Of a DNA stretch of 64,000 bases, positions 8,901-21,090 are shown one piece after another. The DNA is taken from positions 462,360,693 to 462,424,692 of the forward strand of contig OX336392.1 of NCBI GenBank assembly GCA_946902985.2, given 5' to 3'. Every line of letters begins with the position of its first letter. Positions within the stretch are counted from its first letter, which is position 1. A model generated the notes under the pieces. That model was not told the DNA's origin and did not search any database. It saw nothing but the letters and a program-made list of their open reading frames with translations. Origin of the DNA: Meconema thalassinum (lineage: Eukaryota > Arthropoda > Insecta > Orthoptera > Tettigoniidae). Both the position numbers and the translations under genes were made by a program.

Positions 8901-11900
8901 AAAATCGAAATTGAGATTATGATGAAAAACGTACGTTGGTAGTGTACCCGATACCTAGTTTAGGCTATCGGCTACGCCAGCAGACATTAAGCCGTAGTTG
9001 AGGTTTTGGGAAGAGTTGAGGAAAGATAGCGCACCGATCGAGTCAAGAGGAATGTCAGGATGACGTAGTAGGTCTAGGATCAAGAAGGCACTGACGTCTG
9101 TAAGAAGATGGAATTATGGATAGAAATGTGAAGCTTTATTAAGATATGTATGGAATATGGTATTTAAACATCTTAGAAGAGAAGATATAACATGCAATAT
9201 ATGTGGAAATAATTTTAAGGAAGTTAGATAACCCTTAAGTTACTTTATAACGGAATAGCCGAGATGATGAGGGTTCGAGAGAATAATTGTGACGCGAGAG
9301 CATAGTGGTGGGGTGAACGCCACGTGTCTGCGCCAAGCAGATAAGGAAGAAGACAGTGCGGACACATTCAGTGGAGCTCTGTCAGCCGAGCAAGCAGGAT
9401 CGAACTCAGTAGCGCAAGCCAAACGCATGGTGAAGGTCGCGTAGCGAACCGAAACTGTCACGGCAAAGTGTAGGCGACAGTTTCAACATCGCCGAGCAGC
9501 GAACGACAAGCAGGTCATTGATCCAGGCGGACTTGCCGAGCAAGCAAGCATAGACGGCCGGGATATGTTAGGACAGTATTGCAAGTAGTTGGAGACTTTA
9601 TTACAAGCTACATTTCAACGCAGTCTGAACACAGTTTTTCTGAATAACTTTATGACTATGCTTTTCATAACGCATTCCAAGTAACATTGACAATTTCAAG
9701 CAAACGGAATGTCGTAAGCATATGCACTGATGAACATTAGCTCGTGCATTGATGAACTTTATTTCTTATGCAGTTTTATGAATTACCAAATATGAACACA
9801 ACTACAGGGTGTTTCATAAACTTAGACACTCTCATGTAAAATTTTATTTTACGAAAGTGAGACTTAGCAGTTATTGGAGATTGAACTTTCGACACTCAAA
9901 CTGAACATTTAATGGAACAGTGGCGTAACGTAGAAGAGGAATAGGGGGTCCGCTGTTTCCATGAACTTTTTCGAGAGGATTTGGACAATATCCGCTATGG
10001 ATAATCAGAAGTTCATCATGTCAGAGTAAACGCAGACAGAGACACGATGGCACCGCAGAGCGATGGATTCGATTCCTGACGAGAGGAGGTCCACCAGCTG
10101 ATTCACTTGGGATTTCGAAGGCAATCGTCATTTCATGGATGGAATGATATTCACGCCGATCTTTCGAGAAATTCATTATATAGGGAAAATCGACGATCTT
10201 GGAAATTTAATAACAGCTGATTATGAAAAGGTACTGTAAGAGTTATAACTACCTGATACGATTATTTTCATGAATACTGGGCACACATGTATATTTTTCT
10301 AATAGGAGTGATACGATTATTTAGACATGGTTTGACTTTATATGCTTCGAATTTTGCTAGAATATGGAGTGACCATATGATATGGCAGGCATCATTATAC
10401 GAAATTCTCACCATTGGTTGGCTTTATTAAGCAGATGTTTGGTCTTTTAGACATTTTTCCAGCAAGGATATTTTTCATGAATAGTTTTTTTGTGTAACGA
10501 GTATTTCGAACTCGTGATCTGCAATTGATTATCTAAAATTACTTCGTCAGTTCATTGCATACTAGCGAGTGTGTATTATTCATCAGTAGGAATTTTTTTC
10601 CATTGGATTGTTTGGAGATATTAAGATGTTATTCACTTTAGTGAATGAACATCGCTTTTATATGACAACTAGAGACTTGTTGATTCCTATCTGGTACATT
10701 CACTCATATAGTCTACGAGATGGGGTCTTTCGTATTTATACGATTGTATGGTGGCTACTCATCTTACCCATCGTTTAGGGCACTATCATCTTAGTCGACG
10801 GGGCGAGGTCTTTCGTATTTATACGACTGTACGGTGGTTACTCATCTTACTTGCCATAGAGGGACTCATTTTTATCATCCGAGTGTACATGAGATTGTAA
10901 GTGAATCAAACAAGGAACTACTAGTCACATATCAGTCGAAATTTTGTTAAATAAAGTAACGATAAATGTCAGCAGGATTGCATTTAGTAATTCTTGTTTG
11001 CCAATCCAATATTTTGTTGCTATACTCTTTTGAGAGTAATTTCAGTTTAACAGCTGTTACAGCTGATGCTTTTGATGATTTATATAATTGTGTTTGATAC
11101 CTTTGAGAAGGATTTAAAGTAATTGAATCTTGTAAGATGAATCATTAATGGTCAGATTTATTATAAGGCAGATCAGTATTGCAGATTTTGATATGAGAAA
11201 TTATAGCACATTGGTGTTTTTCTGTGATGTGAATTATGAGAATTGTAAGAGAATTTATGCTATTTGAAAGCAGATCTTGAATTACTAAGGTAAAATTTTT
11301 CCAATTGTTTAAGAAGTTGTCTAGATGTGATCAGATTAATTACAGTTATTGGAGATTGTGTGCGTTGATAATTTGAAGCCAGTTATATATTTTTTGTAGA
11401 TCATGCAACATGGTTAAGTGGAGTTTGTGATAGGCATTTTGTAGAAGTTGCCACGTGATAGTAGCAACGTTGCTAATGTATTTTGAAGCAGACATGAGGT
11501 CGTCGTACCCAGTCTAGCGTAATTGTTGAGATTCATGCTGTATGTGCTGAATATTTGTGGAGTTTTTGTGGAATAATTGTTGTATTCAAATGTGATATTT
11601 GAAGAATTGAGGAAATATAATGTCGTTGTGGATATTTAGATCCAAAGTGATGTCGTGAAGGCAATAATATTTTTTGGCATGATAAATTAAATACGAGATA
11701 TAACTTGGAAGTGGTAAAACTGTAAGACAACGTTCTATAAACCATATTAAACAATTTGTTAGGAAATTAAACAAATAAATAAAGTTGATAATACAAGATT
11801 TTCTGAGAATAATAATTAATGAAATAATAATCTGAGATTTAAGCATATTAATGATCTGACCTAATGAAATAAAAATCAGAATGACTAGATGAAATAATGA

Positions 11901-13093
11901 AAATCTAAATAACCAGAAGATTAAAATTTAAATAAGTTGATAAATTAAATTTTGGAATAAATCAATGAATTAAATAGATGGATGAATTAAAGATTGGATA
12001 AATTAAACTGATTTAAATAAATTAATAGACGATTGTAATGATGATGAATAACTGAATTAGAAGGTGATAATTAACTAAAGAAGCTGATGATTAATGAATT
12101 TATATGGAATTAAATAAATTTAATTGAGAGATGAATTAAAGGAATTGCAACTTGAGTTGAGGATTTAAATGATGTAATGGTGATGAATTAATGATTCTGA
12201 CAGGAATATGTAGAATTTTGAGATAAGAATTAATGTGAGAAATATTTAATGACGATGATGATGACGACGACCAATGAGCCGTGCATGTTCTGTAATTCAC
12301 GAACAAGTAATTATGAATGACAATGTAAATAGTGTAAATTAATTATTCAATGTTTAGGAGCATTTGACTAACATGTTCGACATTTAAATTATGCCATGCA
12401 AACCATAAATTACGTGATGTTTAGTATATGTGATTATAATATGTGTATGTTTAGACAGATTAATAACTTTTCCAAATCCACATTTATGATGTTAAATTAA
12501 AGAGAAATTAGGTCTCAGGTTTCACAAATGTCAGTGACGAAAGACATAGTGCTACAGTGATCCTGAGAACCCAAGAGAACTTTAGAGATTTTTCTGTTCT
12601 ATGTGGATGAAATAATTTTTGATTAGAAAAGAGATGGTTCGATTTTTGGACAATGACAATTTAACGTTGGCATTCGACCATACTCTCAGGTAGGAGGTAT
12701 ATTTAAAATGTCTGTCTGACTATCAAAGTGAAATAAATTTGTTTTTATCTTAGTTGTGATCTGATGATGGTGTGATGTTCCTTTTTCTTTCCTTGTCTTG
12801 AGTAAGGCTTAACCGGAAAGGAAGTGGTTTGCTAGGAATTCAGTTGATGGCGCCCATTTATATTTGCATTATTTCTATTAAACTTAAGCCCGTAACGACC
12901 CTAGAGATACTTTGTCTCGTGTTACCCACTGCTTTTTCGATAACTCAGCTGAATTTCCGACACATTCCTTATTTGACTAGAGGTTCATTTAACTCCGCTC
13001 TGTCCTGAAACTCCAGGAATGCGATGTTATAGCAGATGGGTCATCGCATCCCCAGGACGAACGGGTACAGTAGGAAGCTCCATCATAAGAAAG
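8901..13093. other. Noncoding interior; GC-richer block then long AT-rich tract
   Basis: I find no frame with family support in these 4.2 kb. 9240-9560 is relatively GC-rich with repeated GCAAGC/AGCGAAC words. 9600-12760 is strongly AT-rich with repeated GATGAATTAA-type words at 11850-12260. TGATGGCGCCC at 12846 followed by noncoding sequence resembles a retroelement primer-binding site, so an LTR ending near 12845 is possible but unproven. Confidence 0.35.
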
Positions 13094-13828
13094 ACCCCCC
13101 CAGGGGCTCACTTCTAGTGGGCGTGGGTTGGCGACCACTGGGCCCCAGCTGAGCCCGGCATTGCTTCCACTTACTTGTGCCGGGCTCCTCTCTGTCTTCT
13201 TTCCTGTCGACCTCACTTGGTCAACTCTTGTTCTCTTCTGACCCCGACGGTGTTAGGGTATCCGAGGCCTAGGGAGTCTCTTCCTTTCCCGCCTTAATTG
13301 GCCCTTGTCTCATCTTTTCTGATACCCTCCTTCTGCGAGGGGTCAGCCTTCTTTTTCTTTTCCTTTCACCTCCTGCCTTGTGCTCAAGGCCCTTAAGGAG
13401 GTAGGGTGTATGTAGCCCCACCACTTTTGGTGCACCCTAGATAATGCTACACCCTCAGGGGCTCACGGCTGGTGAGTTCGGGAGTTGGCGACCCCGAGGG
13501 ATTCCTGAGCTGGGTCCGTTTTCCCCTTTTGTCCCTTACCTTCGGGGCGGACCCTCTCCTCTTTCACTTTCCTATATGCCTTTCATGGCTCTCCTTCCTT
13601 CCAAGTCCCTCAATCCGCCTTCTCCGAGGGTTGAGGGCATTTCTATTCCTTCTGTCCTTTTATTTGCCTTATTCTCCTTTAGTTTTCCATTTCTTCTTCT
13701 AGTATGTAGGTTAGTAGTTAGTTTTAAGTTCGCTTTTCATTTTCATCTTCACGATCACCCAAACCATCAGGGGCCGATAACCTAGATGTTAGGCCCCTTA
13801 AAACAACAATTATCATCATCATCATCAT
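13094..13828 (+). mobile_element. SINE-A copy 3
   Basis: Full-length, close to consensus, with a long (ATC)n tail at 13811-13828. I could not find a convincing target duplication. Confidence 0.85.
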
Positions 13829-14415
13829 GATGCCAATAAGTACCAAATCCTGTGGCCTGAATGTGCCAATACGTACCGTATCCATGCAGCCAATGAGAGC
13901 CATTTCTTTTAGTACTGGATAATATTTTCCATTGTCCAGTTCACAAGTTATTTACCATATTCATGTTCATTAGACACAAACTACAATCATAGTTCCATAA
14001 GTTCAGCACTGCTTAAGTTACTTTGCATAATTTTCATTGTTTTCTTCAATTTTATTTATATTATTTAAATAATCTATGCCTTCACTGTAAATACCTTAAA
14101 TCTAATTATTGCATAACTAAATACAATCAGTTTTCTCGAAGATTCTGATGACTGCAGTGAAATGTATGTCTTTCCGTTCCAAGTATTTAGAGTTTCAGTG
14201 CCAAAAAGTACCAAATCCATAATTTTCTTTGAATAATTCCTAAACTGCAAAAGCCTAAACAGAAATACTTGGTATAACAATGCATTTAATCTATCTGAAC
14301 ATAATAAAAGTGCTCAAATGGATTTTCAGTTGAAATTTTACATTCTGAGCGTTTTTCCTCTCTCCTGTAAAATATCACTTTTTGGATTTGGTACCTTTTG
14401 GAAATAAGCTTCTCA

Positions 14416-14600
14416 AATGGGGTCTGATCCTACAAAAATTAGGGCATCAGGAAAGTAAAAGACAAGAACCAATTAAGGCCTCCGATACCCTAATAACGTT
14501 GGGGTAAGAGTTGACGTGAAAGATATAAGAGAGGAGCTCAGCTCAAGGAAACTCAACTGGTGTCCCATAGTCGCCAACCCACATCCCACTAGTTGTAACC
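14416..14600 (-). mobile_element. Old SINE-A copy, fragment 3 of 3
   Basis: Contains the minus-strand consensus blocks CAATTAAGGCC, GATACCCTAATA and GTCGCCAACCCACATCCCAC, completing the copy begun at 7872 and 8779. It carries many substitutions, consistent with the greatest age among the copies here. Confidence 0.75.
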
Positions 14601-14650
14601 AATTTGATAATAATTTATGTGATCTAAAGCTCTCAGGAAGAAAATGAAGA

Positions 14651-14845
14651 CTAAAAGAAACAGATATCAGAAGGTAACCATTTGCTTGCTTTCATGTCAC
14701 CTTCTCTGGAAATCCCACGTAACCACTTCTCACGCAATGATTTGTCCGATTGTATCTCATGAAAGGAGATTCCCCGGTATTCTAACTTGCCCAGTTCTGA
14801 TTTACAAAAGGGCACGCAGCAGTACACCTTTATAAAATCATTCAG
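14651..14845 (-). CDS. THAP-domain exon (5' exon of a transposase)
   Basis: The minus-strand frame reads through VYCCVPFCKSELG, then GISFHEI, REKWLRGI and SKWLPSD. This gives the first Cys pair of the C2CH THAP DNA-binding zinc finger, the conserved F-H-x-I and the invariant Trp. The final Cys-x-x-His (normally CSLHF) is missing because the frame ends right after KWLPSD, so it was probably in a following exon. The open frame extends upstream to 15070 but the region above about 14890 has no THAP signature. THAP domains bind terminal or subterminal transposon DNA in P elements and also occur in host regulators. Its place near the right terminus of the 7667-15237 element argues for the transposon origin. 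Confidence 0.7.
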   Translation of the reverse strand: MNDFIKVYCCVPFCKSELGKLEYRGISFHEIQSDKSLREKWLRGISREGDMKASKWLPSDICFF

Positions 14846-15237
14846 AATACATTCCAACTCCGCCATTAACATCAATACAAAACTTGTCTGCCGCAGAGAC
14901 TTGGTGCTGCTTCCTAGCGCGCCAGGAGGGAAGCTATCCAGTGGCTCAATGAGACTCAAGCTGACTGAGTCCACACACTTCGTGACGTAGCGCGTGAGAG
15001 GATGGAGGGGGGATAACTGGAGGCAATCGTTCTCATGGCAACGTAAATTACAACGCGGGCGATTTCCCATGCGTCCTCAGGAGCATCTGGTGCGCTCTGC
15101 CGACAAGGAGAGGAACTACACACATTTTGCCAAGATGGCAAAACATAAGGTGCGAGGAGAGAGAACTTTAGGGTTGATGAGGAGGGAGGAGGGTGGGAGG
15201 GCGGCGTCCATGAGTCCAGTATCACCGGCCGCCTCTG
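14846..15237. other. GC-rich 5' end of the THAP transposon
   Basis: This stretch is GC-richer than its surroundings, with several GGAGG runs, and ends at the CAGAGGCGGCCGGTGA terminus. It probably holds the transposase promoter and leader. No second gene is seen. Confidence 0.35.
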
Positions 15238-15590
15238 GTCACATCCCTACCACATCTTGTATACTCTTCAATGGTTTCAGTTGAAGGGTTTTTAGATTTT
15301 GCATATAAATTATTTTTTCTTTTTACCGCCTCCAGAAACTCATGTGTTACCCATGGTTCATGTGTGCCTTTTACCTGAGTTTTTATACTAGCAGTCCTAA
15401 GTCCATCACTAATAAAATCGCAAAGCTTCGTTGACGTCAGTAGATATATTTGTAAATTTATTTTTTTGAAAATAAATTGTTCAGTTTGGCATAACTTATT
15501 TTTTTAAATGTTTGTATAGTGCCCATTTTGAGAGAGTGTCCATAGCCATGTATGAGAGGAGTTGTTTTTCTCGGCCATATTACGAATCTT
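15238..15590 (-). pseudogene. LINE ORF2 linker segment (5' part of the split LINE)
   Basis: Minus-strand codons read LCDFISDGLRTASIK, then EPWVTHEFLEAVKRKNNLY, a typical post-endonuclease segment of LINE ORF2. It runs through ETIEEYTRCGRDVTR into the GTCACATC duplication and resumes at 7666. No catalytic motifs remain here and the upstream end is lost at SINE-A copy 4. Confidence 0.65.
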
Positions 15591-15595
15591 TGAAG

Positions 15596-16332
15596 ATGAT
15601 GATGATGATAATTGTTGTTTTAAGGGGCCTAACATCTAGGCTATCGGCCCCTGATGGTTTGGGTGATCGTGAAGATGAAAATGAAAAGCGAACTTAAAAC
15701 TAAAACTAACTACTAACCTACATACTAGAAGAAGAAATGGAAAACTAAAGGAGAGTAAGGCAAATAAAAGGACAGAAGGAAAAGAAATGCCCTCAACCCT
15801 CGGAGAAGGCGGATTGAGGGACTTGGAAGGAAGGAGAGCCATGAAAGGCATATAGGAAAGTGAAAGAGGAGAGGGTCCGCCCCAAAGGTAAGAGACAAAA
15901 GGGGAAAACGGACCCAGCTCAGGAATCCCTCGGGGTCGCCAACTCCTGAACTCACCAGCCGTGAGCCCCTGAGGGTGTAGCATTATCTAGGGTGCACCAG
16001 AAGTGGTGGGGCTACATACACCCTGACTCCTTAAGGGCCTAGAGCACAAGGCAGGAGGTAAAAGGAAGAGAAAAAGAAGGCTGACCCCTCGCAGAAGGAG
16101 GGTATCAGAAAATATGAGACAAGGGCCAATTAAGGCGGGAAAGGAAGAGACTCCCTAGGCCTCGGATACCCTAATACCGTCGGGGTCAGAGAAGAACAAG
16201 AGTTGACCAAGTGAGGTCGACAGGAAAGAAGACAGAGAGGAGCCCGGCACAAGTAAGTGGAAGCAATGCCGGACTCAGCTGGGGCCCCGTGGTCGCCAAC
16301 CCACGCCCACAAGATGTGAGCCCCTGGGGGAG
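15596..16332 (-). mobile_element. SINE-A copy 4
   Basis: Full length, minus strand. Target duplication ATCTTTGAAG at 15586-15595 and 16333-16342. Confidence 0.9.
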
Positions 16333-16342
16333 ATCTTTGAAG

Positions 16343-17400
16343 AGAGCGCCTGGAGAAGTTGAGGTATACCGCTATAGAGCGCAGTGACTACGTAAGTATG
16401 CGCGAATAGCGATGCGCAATGCATGGGTTAGCAAGTGTTGAGATGTCGAACGCTGGCTGGAAGAGCTTGATTCATTCGTTTTCATGCGCAAGCATGACTT
16501 CGAAAAGCTGGATCTATTCTGTATTACGAGTACCAGACCTGTAGCTGAAAATAGCCTACGAAGAGACATTGTTTCAGTGTTCTCTGTGATAGATTGTATA
16601 GGTGGGGCCAATTCTTGTGTTTTCAGAATTGTGCTGGATAATCCAATCTCACAGAATAGTTAGTCTACGACCTGGGACTGATCCCTAATCCGGATTATGT
16701 GAGGAGCATATCCTCATCCAGCATAAAATCTAGCCGACGAACTGGAGCGGACTATGCAAAGAGTTACCAGCGGAATAATCTTCCTTATCCAGATAGGATA
16801 TGAAGAGATCTTTTCTAGTTTTAGATGATAGCAGATCTAACGTGAAAAAAGGCTAAACAGGAGTGTTAGAGTACTGCGCTAATATCAGAAAGATCATAAG
16901 CAAAGTCTTCGTAAACATTAATACGATCGAAAAATACCTAATTCGGATCGGTAAAAATACTGAGAGAAAGTTGTCAAACCACGGAAAGTTTAGTTACGAG
17001 TTTTTATATAGCACAAGCTATGGGTTTAAGTGAAGCCGAACGGGAAATCATGGCAATGGACAGCCGGTTTGAACATTTGTTTAATACCATGAACCGAACC
17101 ATTATCTTGGAGCACTAAATGTAACGGGTGGTGTGATGGAGGCTGATATAATGGAAACGTGTGCCATGAACGAGTTGAAACCGAGGGTGCAGGGTTTGCA
17201 TTCCGCATATATCGTGTACGAGTGGAACCACACGCCTGCCTAGTGCCTGGGAATTCTACAGCAGCAGAAATCAACTTGACGAACTTCTGTAATGAACGTG
17301 AGCCACACCTTTCATTTTAGTAGCTACTGCTACTTCCTCTCGGGAAGTCTTGGAGAGTTTAGGAAATGCCATCATTGTCCTAAACTCAATGACAGGAAAC
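16343..17400. other. No gene or known repeat seen
   Basis: Open frames here are short and without family signature. The stretch may be remains of older elements. Confidence 0.3.
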
Positions 17401-17704
17401 ACCTGTTATTCACCTCCCCGCGGTAGAGAGGCGGCAATGTTTGGTGTATAGTTACATACTTAAGCGGTTAACGAATACAGGGACCGAATATCTCCCGGTA
17501 TAAGGAGATCCACTTCCAACCTATTCTAACCACCTCTTCGGAGGGTGGTAGAGTGGATGGAAGTTTGGGCACTCTCTTGTCATAGGGGTGAAAAATTGCC
17601 CCTAAAGGCGGATGAGCTACTAGTTGGTCAACGGCATGAGAATGCAGAAAGCAATGAGAAACTTCTGCATTCAAGATCCATATGGATTTCTCTAGTAACA
17701 CATC

Positions 17705-18585
17705 ATGGCTGTGTTCAAAACCGAATGTTCCGGAGTTTCAAGTCCTCCAATCGGATCTCCGGACCGGGTGGGCACTTTTGAGTCAGTCTTCGGAAAGTTG
17801 TCAGTGAAAGATGGTATAAAGATTAGCACGTGGAATGTGCAAACTATGGCGCAAGCTGGGAAAAACCATAATGCGATTCAAGAAATGGACAGTATGAAGA
17901 TAGAAATTATGGGCGTAAGTGAAATGCGTTGGCCAGGATCAGGTTCTTGTGACATCAATGAACATGGACATTCAATGGATTATATCAATACGGAGTGGGA
18001 ATTATGGTATCTAAATTGGTCGCAAAGTGTGCCACCAATTTAATACCTATCGCAGAGAGAGCATTGTAGCTTCAAATAAATACTGAGCCTGAGCATCTTA
18101 ACATCATCCAGGTGTACGCCCCTACGACAGACCATAGTGATGAAGAAGTTGCAGAGTTTTACTCCCAAATCACAGGTGTTTTGCAACAGTTACCAAAGAA
18201 AGATCTAACAATAATTATGGGAGATTCCAATGCAAATGTAGGACATGGATCTGAAGGCAGTATTGTAGGTCAATATGGGCTTGGTGAAAGGAATGAGAGA
18301 GGAGATCAACTTTGCGCATTTGCAGGAGAATGGGGATTTGTAGTAACCAACACATTCTTCACATTACCAACACGACGTTTGTATACTTGGAAGTCTCCTG
18401 GAGATTCAGGTGAAAGAATTATAAGGAATCAAATTGACTATATTTTGATAAATCTAAGATATAGGAACAGCTGTGTCTCAATGAAAACATATCCAGGTGC
18501 GGACATTCATACCGATCATATCCCTCTAGTTGGAGTTTTTAAAATCAAAATGAAAAAGATTCAAAAGAGACGAGTCAAAGTATAA
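17705..18585 (+). pseudogene. RTE-like LINE endonuclease (two frames plus a stop)
   Basis: The first frame (17705-18043) carries ISTWNVQTM with the catalytic Asn, and EIMGVSEMRWPG with the catalytic Glu. A frameshift near 17995 and an in-frame TAG near 18068 precede the second frame. That frame (to 18585) has VYAPTTDHSDEE, IIMGDSNANVG with the catalytic Asp-x-Asn, the RRLYTWKSPG block, NQIDYIL and the final TDHIPLVG with the Asp-His pair. All catalytic positions of an APE-type endonuclease are therefore still readable although the frame is broken. Confidence 0.8.
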
Positions 18586-18586
18586 T

Positions 18587-18874
18587 ATGAGTAAATTAAT
18601 CGAACCTTCAGTACGACAGAATGTAGAAGAGCAGCTCAATGATGAACGTGGATCCCTATCTGATGCCTTATGTACCGATGAGAAAATTAAAACATTAACT
18701 AATACCGTTGAATCTATGAAGAAAGATCACTTAGTAACAGATATCACTAAAAAGAAACCATGGCTGACTGAAGAGATTCTTAAAATGACGGATAAGAGAA
18801 GGAAAGCAAAGGGTAATCCTGATGAATATAAGAACATCAAATGGGAAATCAGGAAAGAAATAAGATTAGCTTAG
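18587..18874 (+). pseudogene. RTE-like LINE linker region
   Basis: Follows the endonuclease after one stop. KKPWLTEEILKMTDKRRKAK is the conserved Trp-containing linker of RTE ORF2. A stop at 18872 and further breaks follow before the SINE. Confidence 0.65.
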
Positions 18875-19086
18875 GAAAGTGACATACAAGAAAAATGTAA
18901 TGACATAGAGATGTTACATATTTTAAAACATGACAGCTTCAATGTTCATCGAAAAGTTAAAGAAGTGAAGGGAATTATAGAACTCGACAAGGAAATACAT
19001 TGATCAATATTGTAGGAAAACTAATTTTTGGAAATTAAGAGTTTAAAGATACGTGGCAAAGATATATAGAACACTTGTTTTATGAT

Positions 19087-19815
19087 GATGATAATTGTTG
19101 TTTTAAGGGGCCTAACATCTAGGTTATCGGCCCCTAATGGTTTGGGTGATCGTGAATATGATAATGAAATGTAAACTATAACTAAAACTAACTACTAACT
19201 TATATACTAGAAGTGGAAATGTAAAACAAAAGGTGAATAAGGCAAATAAAGGACAGGAGGAAACGAAATGCCCTCAACCCTCGAATAATGCGGATTGAGG
19301 GACTTGGAATGAAGGAGAGCCATGAAAGGCAGATAGGAAAATGAGAGAGGAGAGGGTCCGCCCCACAGGTAATGGATAAAAGAAGGAAAACCGGACCCAG
19401 CTCAGGAATCCCTCGGGGTCGCCAACTCTCGAACTCACCAGCCGAGAGCCCCTGAGGGTGTAGCAATATCTCAAGTGCACCAGAAATGGTGGGGCTACAT
19501 ACACCCTGCCTCCTTAAGGGCCTTGAGCACAAGGCAGGAGGTAAAAGGAAATGAAAGAGAAGGCTGACCCCTCACAGAAGGAGGGTATCAGAAAAGATGA
19601 GACAAGGACCAATTAAGGCGAGAAAGGAAGAGACTCCCTAGGCCTCGGATACCCTAATACCGTCGAGGTCGGAAGGGACCAAGAGTTGACCAAGTGAGGT
19701 CGGCAGGAAAGAAGACGGAGAGGAGCCCGGCACAAGTAAGCGGAAGCAATGCCGGACTCAGCTGGGGCCCCGTGGTCGCCAACCCACGTCCCACTAGATG
19801 TGAGCCCCTGGGGGA
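19087..19815 (-). mobile_element. SINE-A copy 5
   Basis: Full length, minus strand. Target duplication ACTTGTTTTATGAT at 19073-19086 and 19816-19829. Inserted in the RTE-like LINE. Confidence 0.9.
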
Positions 19816-19829
19816 ACTTGTTTTATGAT

Positions 19830-20186
19830 AGTCGACAGGAACCACCTCGTATAAATGGCTAAACAGGACCACAAATTCTGGTAGATGAAGTACAAACCGC
19901 GATAAAAGCCAAGAAGGATGGTAAAGCCACTGGCCCTGACAATGTGAATGTTGAATTTTTAAAGCTTTTGAATGAAGATAATGTAAAATGGTTGACTAAA
20001 ATATTCAACGACATTTACAATTCAGGGAACATTCCTAAGGAATGGCTTAAATCTGAATTCTTCACACTACCTAAAAAGCCCGGAGCTAAGTTTTGTAGTG
20101 AGTACCGAACAATCAGTCTCATGAATCACATCTTGAAGGTATTTCTGAAGATCATTCATCGTAGAATATACAAACAAAATATGTGA
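19830..20186 (+). pseudogene. RTE-like LINE RT, N-terminal fingers only
   Basis: IKAKKDGKATGPDNVNVE is RT motif 0/1 (K-A-x-G-x-D), followed by SEFFTLPKKPGAK and YRTISLMNHILKVF (motif 2). The frame stops at 20186. The catalytic YxDD region is absent. Confidence 0.75.
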
Positions 20187-20920
20187 AGAACAAGTTTCTT
20201 CACAAGTTGTCAGTGAAAGATGGTATAAAGATGGGTTGCAAATGTTGAAGGGTTTGATGTTTTAAGTATTGATGATACTTCAGAAATTGGATATATTTTG
20301 GAAGTAGATTTGAGTTATCCTCAAGAGTTACATTCAGATTACCCAGAAAAGTAAACAAAGCTAATGGCTACCCTAGATAATATGCATTATGGAATGTTAA
20401 AGCAATGTATTCAACTAGGAATGCAATTAGAACGTATTCACAGAATAATTGAATTCAATCAGAGTCAATGGCTAGAACCATATATTGATGTGAACACTGA
20501 GAAACGCAAAGAGGCAAAAATGATTTTTTTAATATACATTTTCGGTCGTTCACTGATGAATGTGAGGAAGTTAAGGGACATATAATGGCAAGGACCCTAT
20601 GGTGCTAAGTCTTTAATAGCTAGGGCAAATTTTAAACATAGAATTATATTCGATGAACAATGTATAGCCATCGAGATGAGCAGACTAAAGATTTTTCACA
20701 ATCAGCCAGTATAGGTTGGTGCATCTATATTAGATTTGTCTAAATGTAAAATGAATGACTTTCATTACAATGTTATTTTAGCAAATCATGAATCAAATGT
20801 AAGGTTGTTATACACAGACACCGATAGTTTTATGTATCTATTCTATTATGATATTTATGAGTTCATAAAACAGCAAATTTGCTTGATACTGGAAACTATG
20901 AAACAAACAATCCTTTTAAA

Positions 20921-21090
20921 TCGTGGGTTCAAATCCGGCAGAAGTCGTCGGATTTTTAAGAGCGTTAAAAATCCCTCAGTATGCCTTCCTTCGGAGGGGA
21001 AGTAAAGCCGGCGGTCCCATGTCACAGATTTATGGCATGTTAAAGAACCTTCCACTAATTACCACTGTGTGAAGCTAAATTGTATAGGTT
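20921..21090 (+). mobile_element. SINE-C fragment in PolB of Polinton A
   Basis: Starts within the tRNA head at the B box (GGGTTCAAATCCGG) and runs into the body (CCTTCCTTCGGAGGGGAAG). The head's A box and the tail are missing. The following ~200 bp (21091-21283) has two imperfect TGGCG-containing repeats and is otherwise unassigned. Confidence 0.7.

Larger units (their letters stand above)
8866..14415. mobile_element. Unclassified 5.5-kb transposon with terminal inverted repeats
   Basis: The left end (8866-8900) TGAGAAGCTTATTTTCAAAA and following TACCAAATCC is matched by the reverse complement of the right end (about 14380-14415), with few mismatches over about 38 bp. The old SINE-A is continuous across it, and AAAT or a similar short word is the likely duplication. 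Near the right end the motif AGTACCAAATCC recurs at about 13841 and 14207, like subterminal transposase-binding repeats. No transposase is recognisable. A SINE-A sits inside at 13094-13828. Confidence 0.55.
7667..15237 (-). mobile_element. THAP-encoding transposon (P-element-like), gutted by insertions
   Basis: An exact 8-bp target duplication, GTCACATC, lies at 7659-7666 and 15238-15245. The termini are inverted: CAGTGGCGGCTCGTGA on the left against CAGAGGCGGCCGGTGA when the right end is reverse-complemented (13 of 16 match). A THAP zinc-finger exon on the minus strand (14845-14651) lies just inside the right end, where the 5' exon of a P-type transposase would be. Both P and hAT superfamilies make 8-bp duplications; the THAP exon favours P. 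The transposase catalytic region is not found. The interior holds an old SINE-A, two younger SINE-A copies and a 5.5-kb inverted-repeat element. Confidence 0.7.
17401..20200 (+). mobile_element. RTE-like LINE, decayed and interrupted
   Basis: The 5' leader (17580-17710) has the GGCGGATGAGCTAC, GAATGCAGAAAGCAATGAGA and AACACATCATGGC blocks typical of RTE-type LINEs. Endonuclease, linker and the beginning of RT follow in broken frames. SINE-A copy 5 is inserted at 19087-19815. The element is cut off at about 20200, before the catalytic RT box. Confidence 0.75.

Noticed and set aside
9240..12960. Definite LTR retrotransposon suggested by TGATGGCGCCC near 12846
   Set aside because: No matching LTR pair, no gag-pol frame and no target duplication were found, so it is only mentioned as a possibility.
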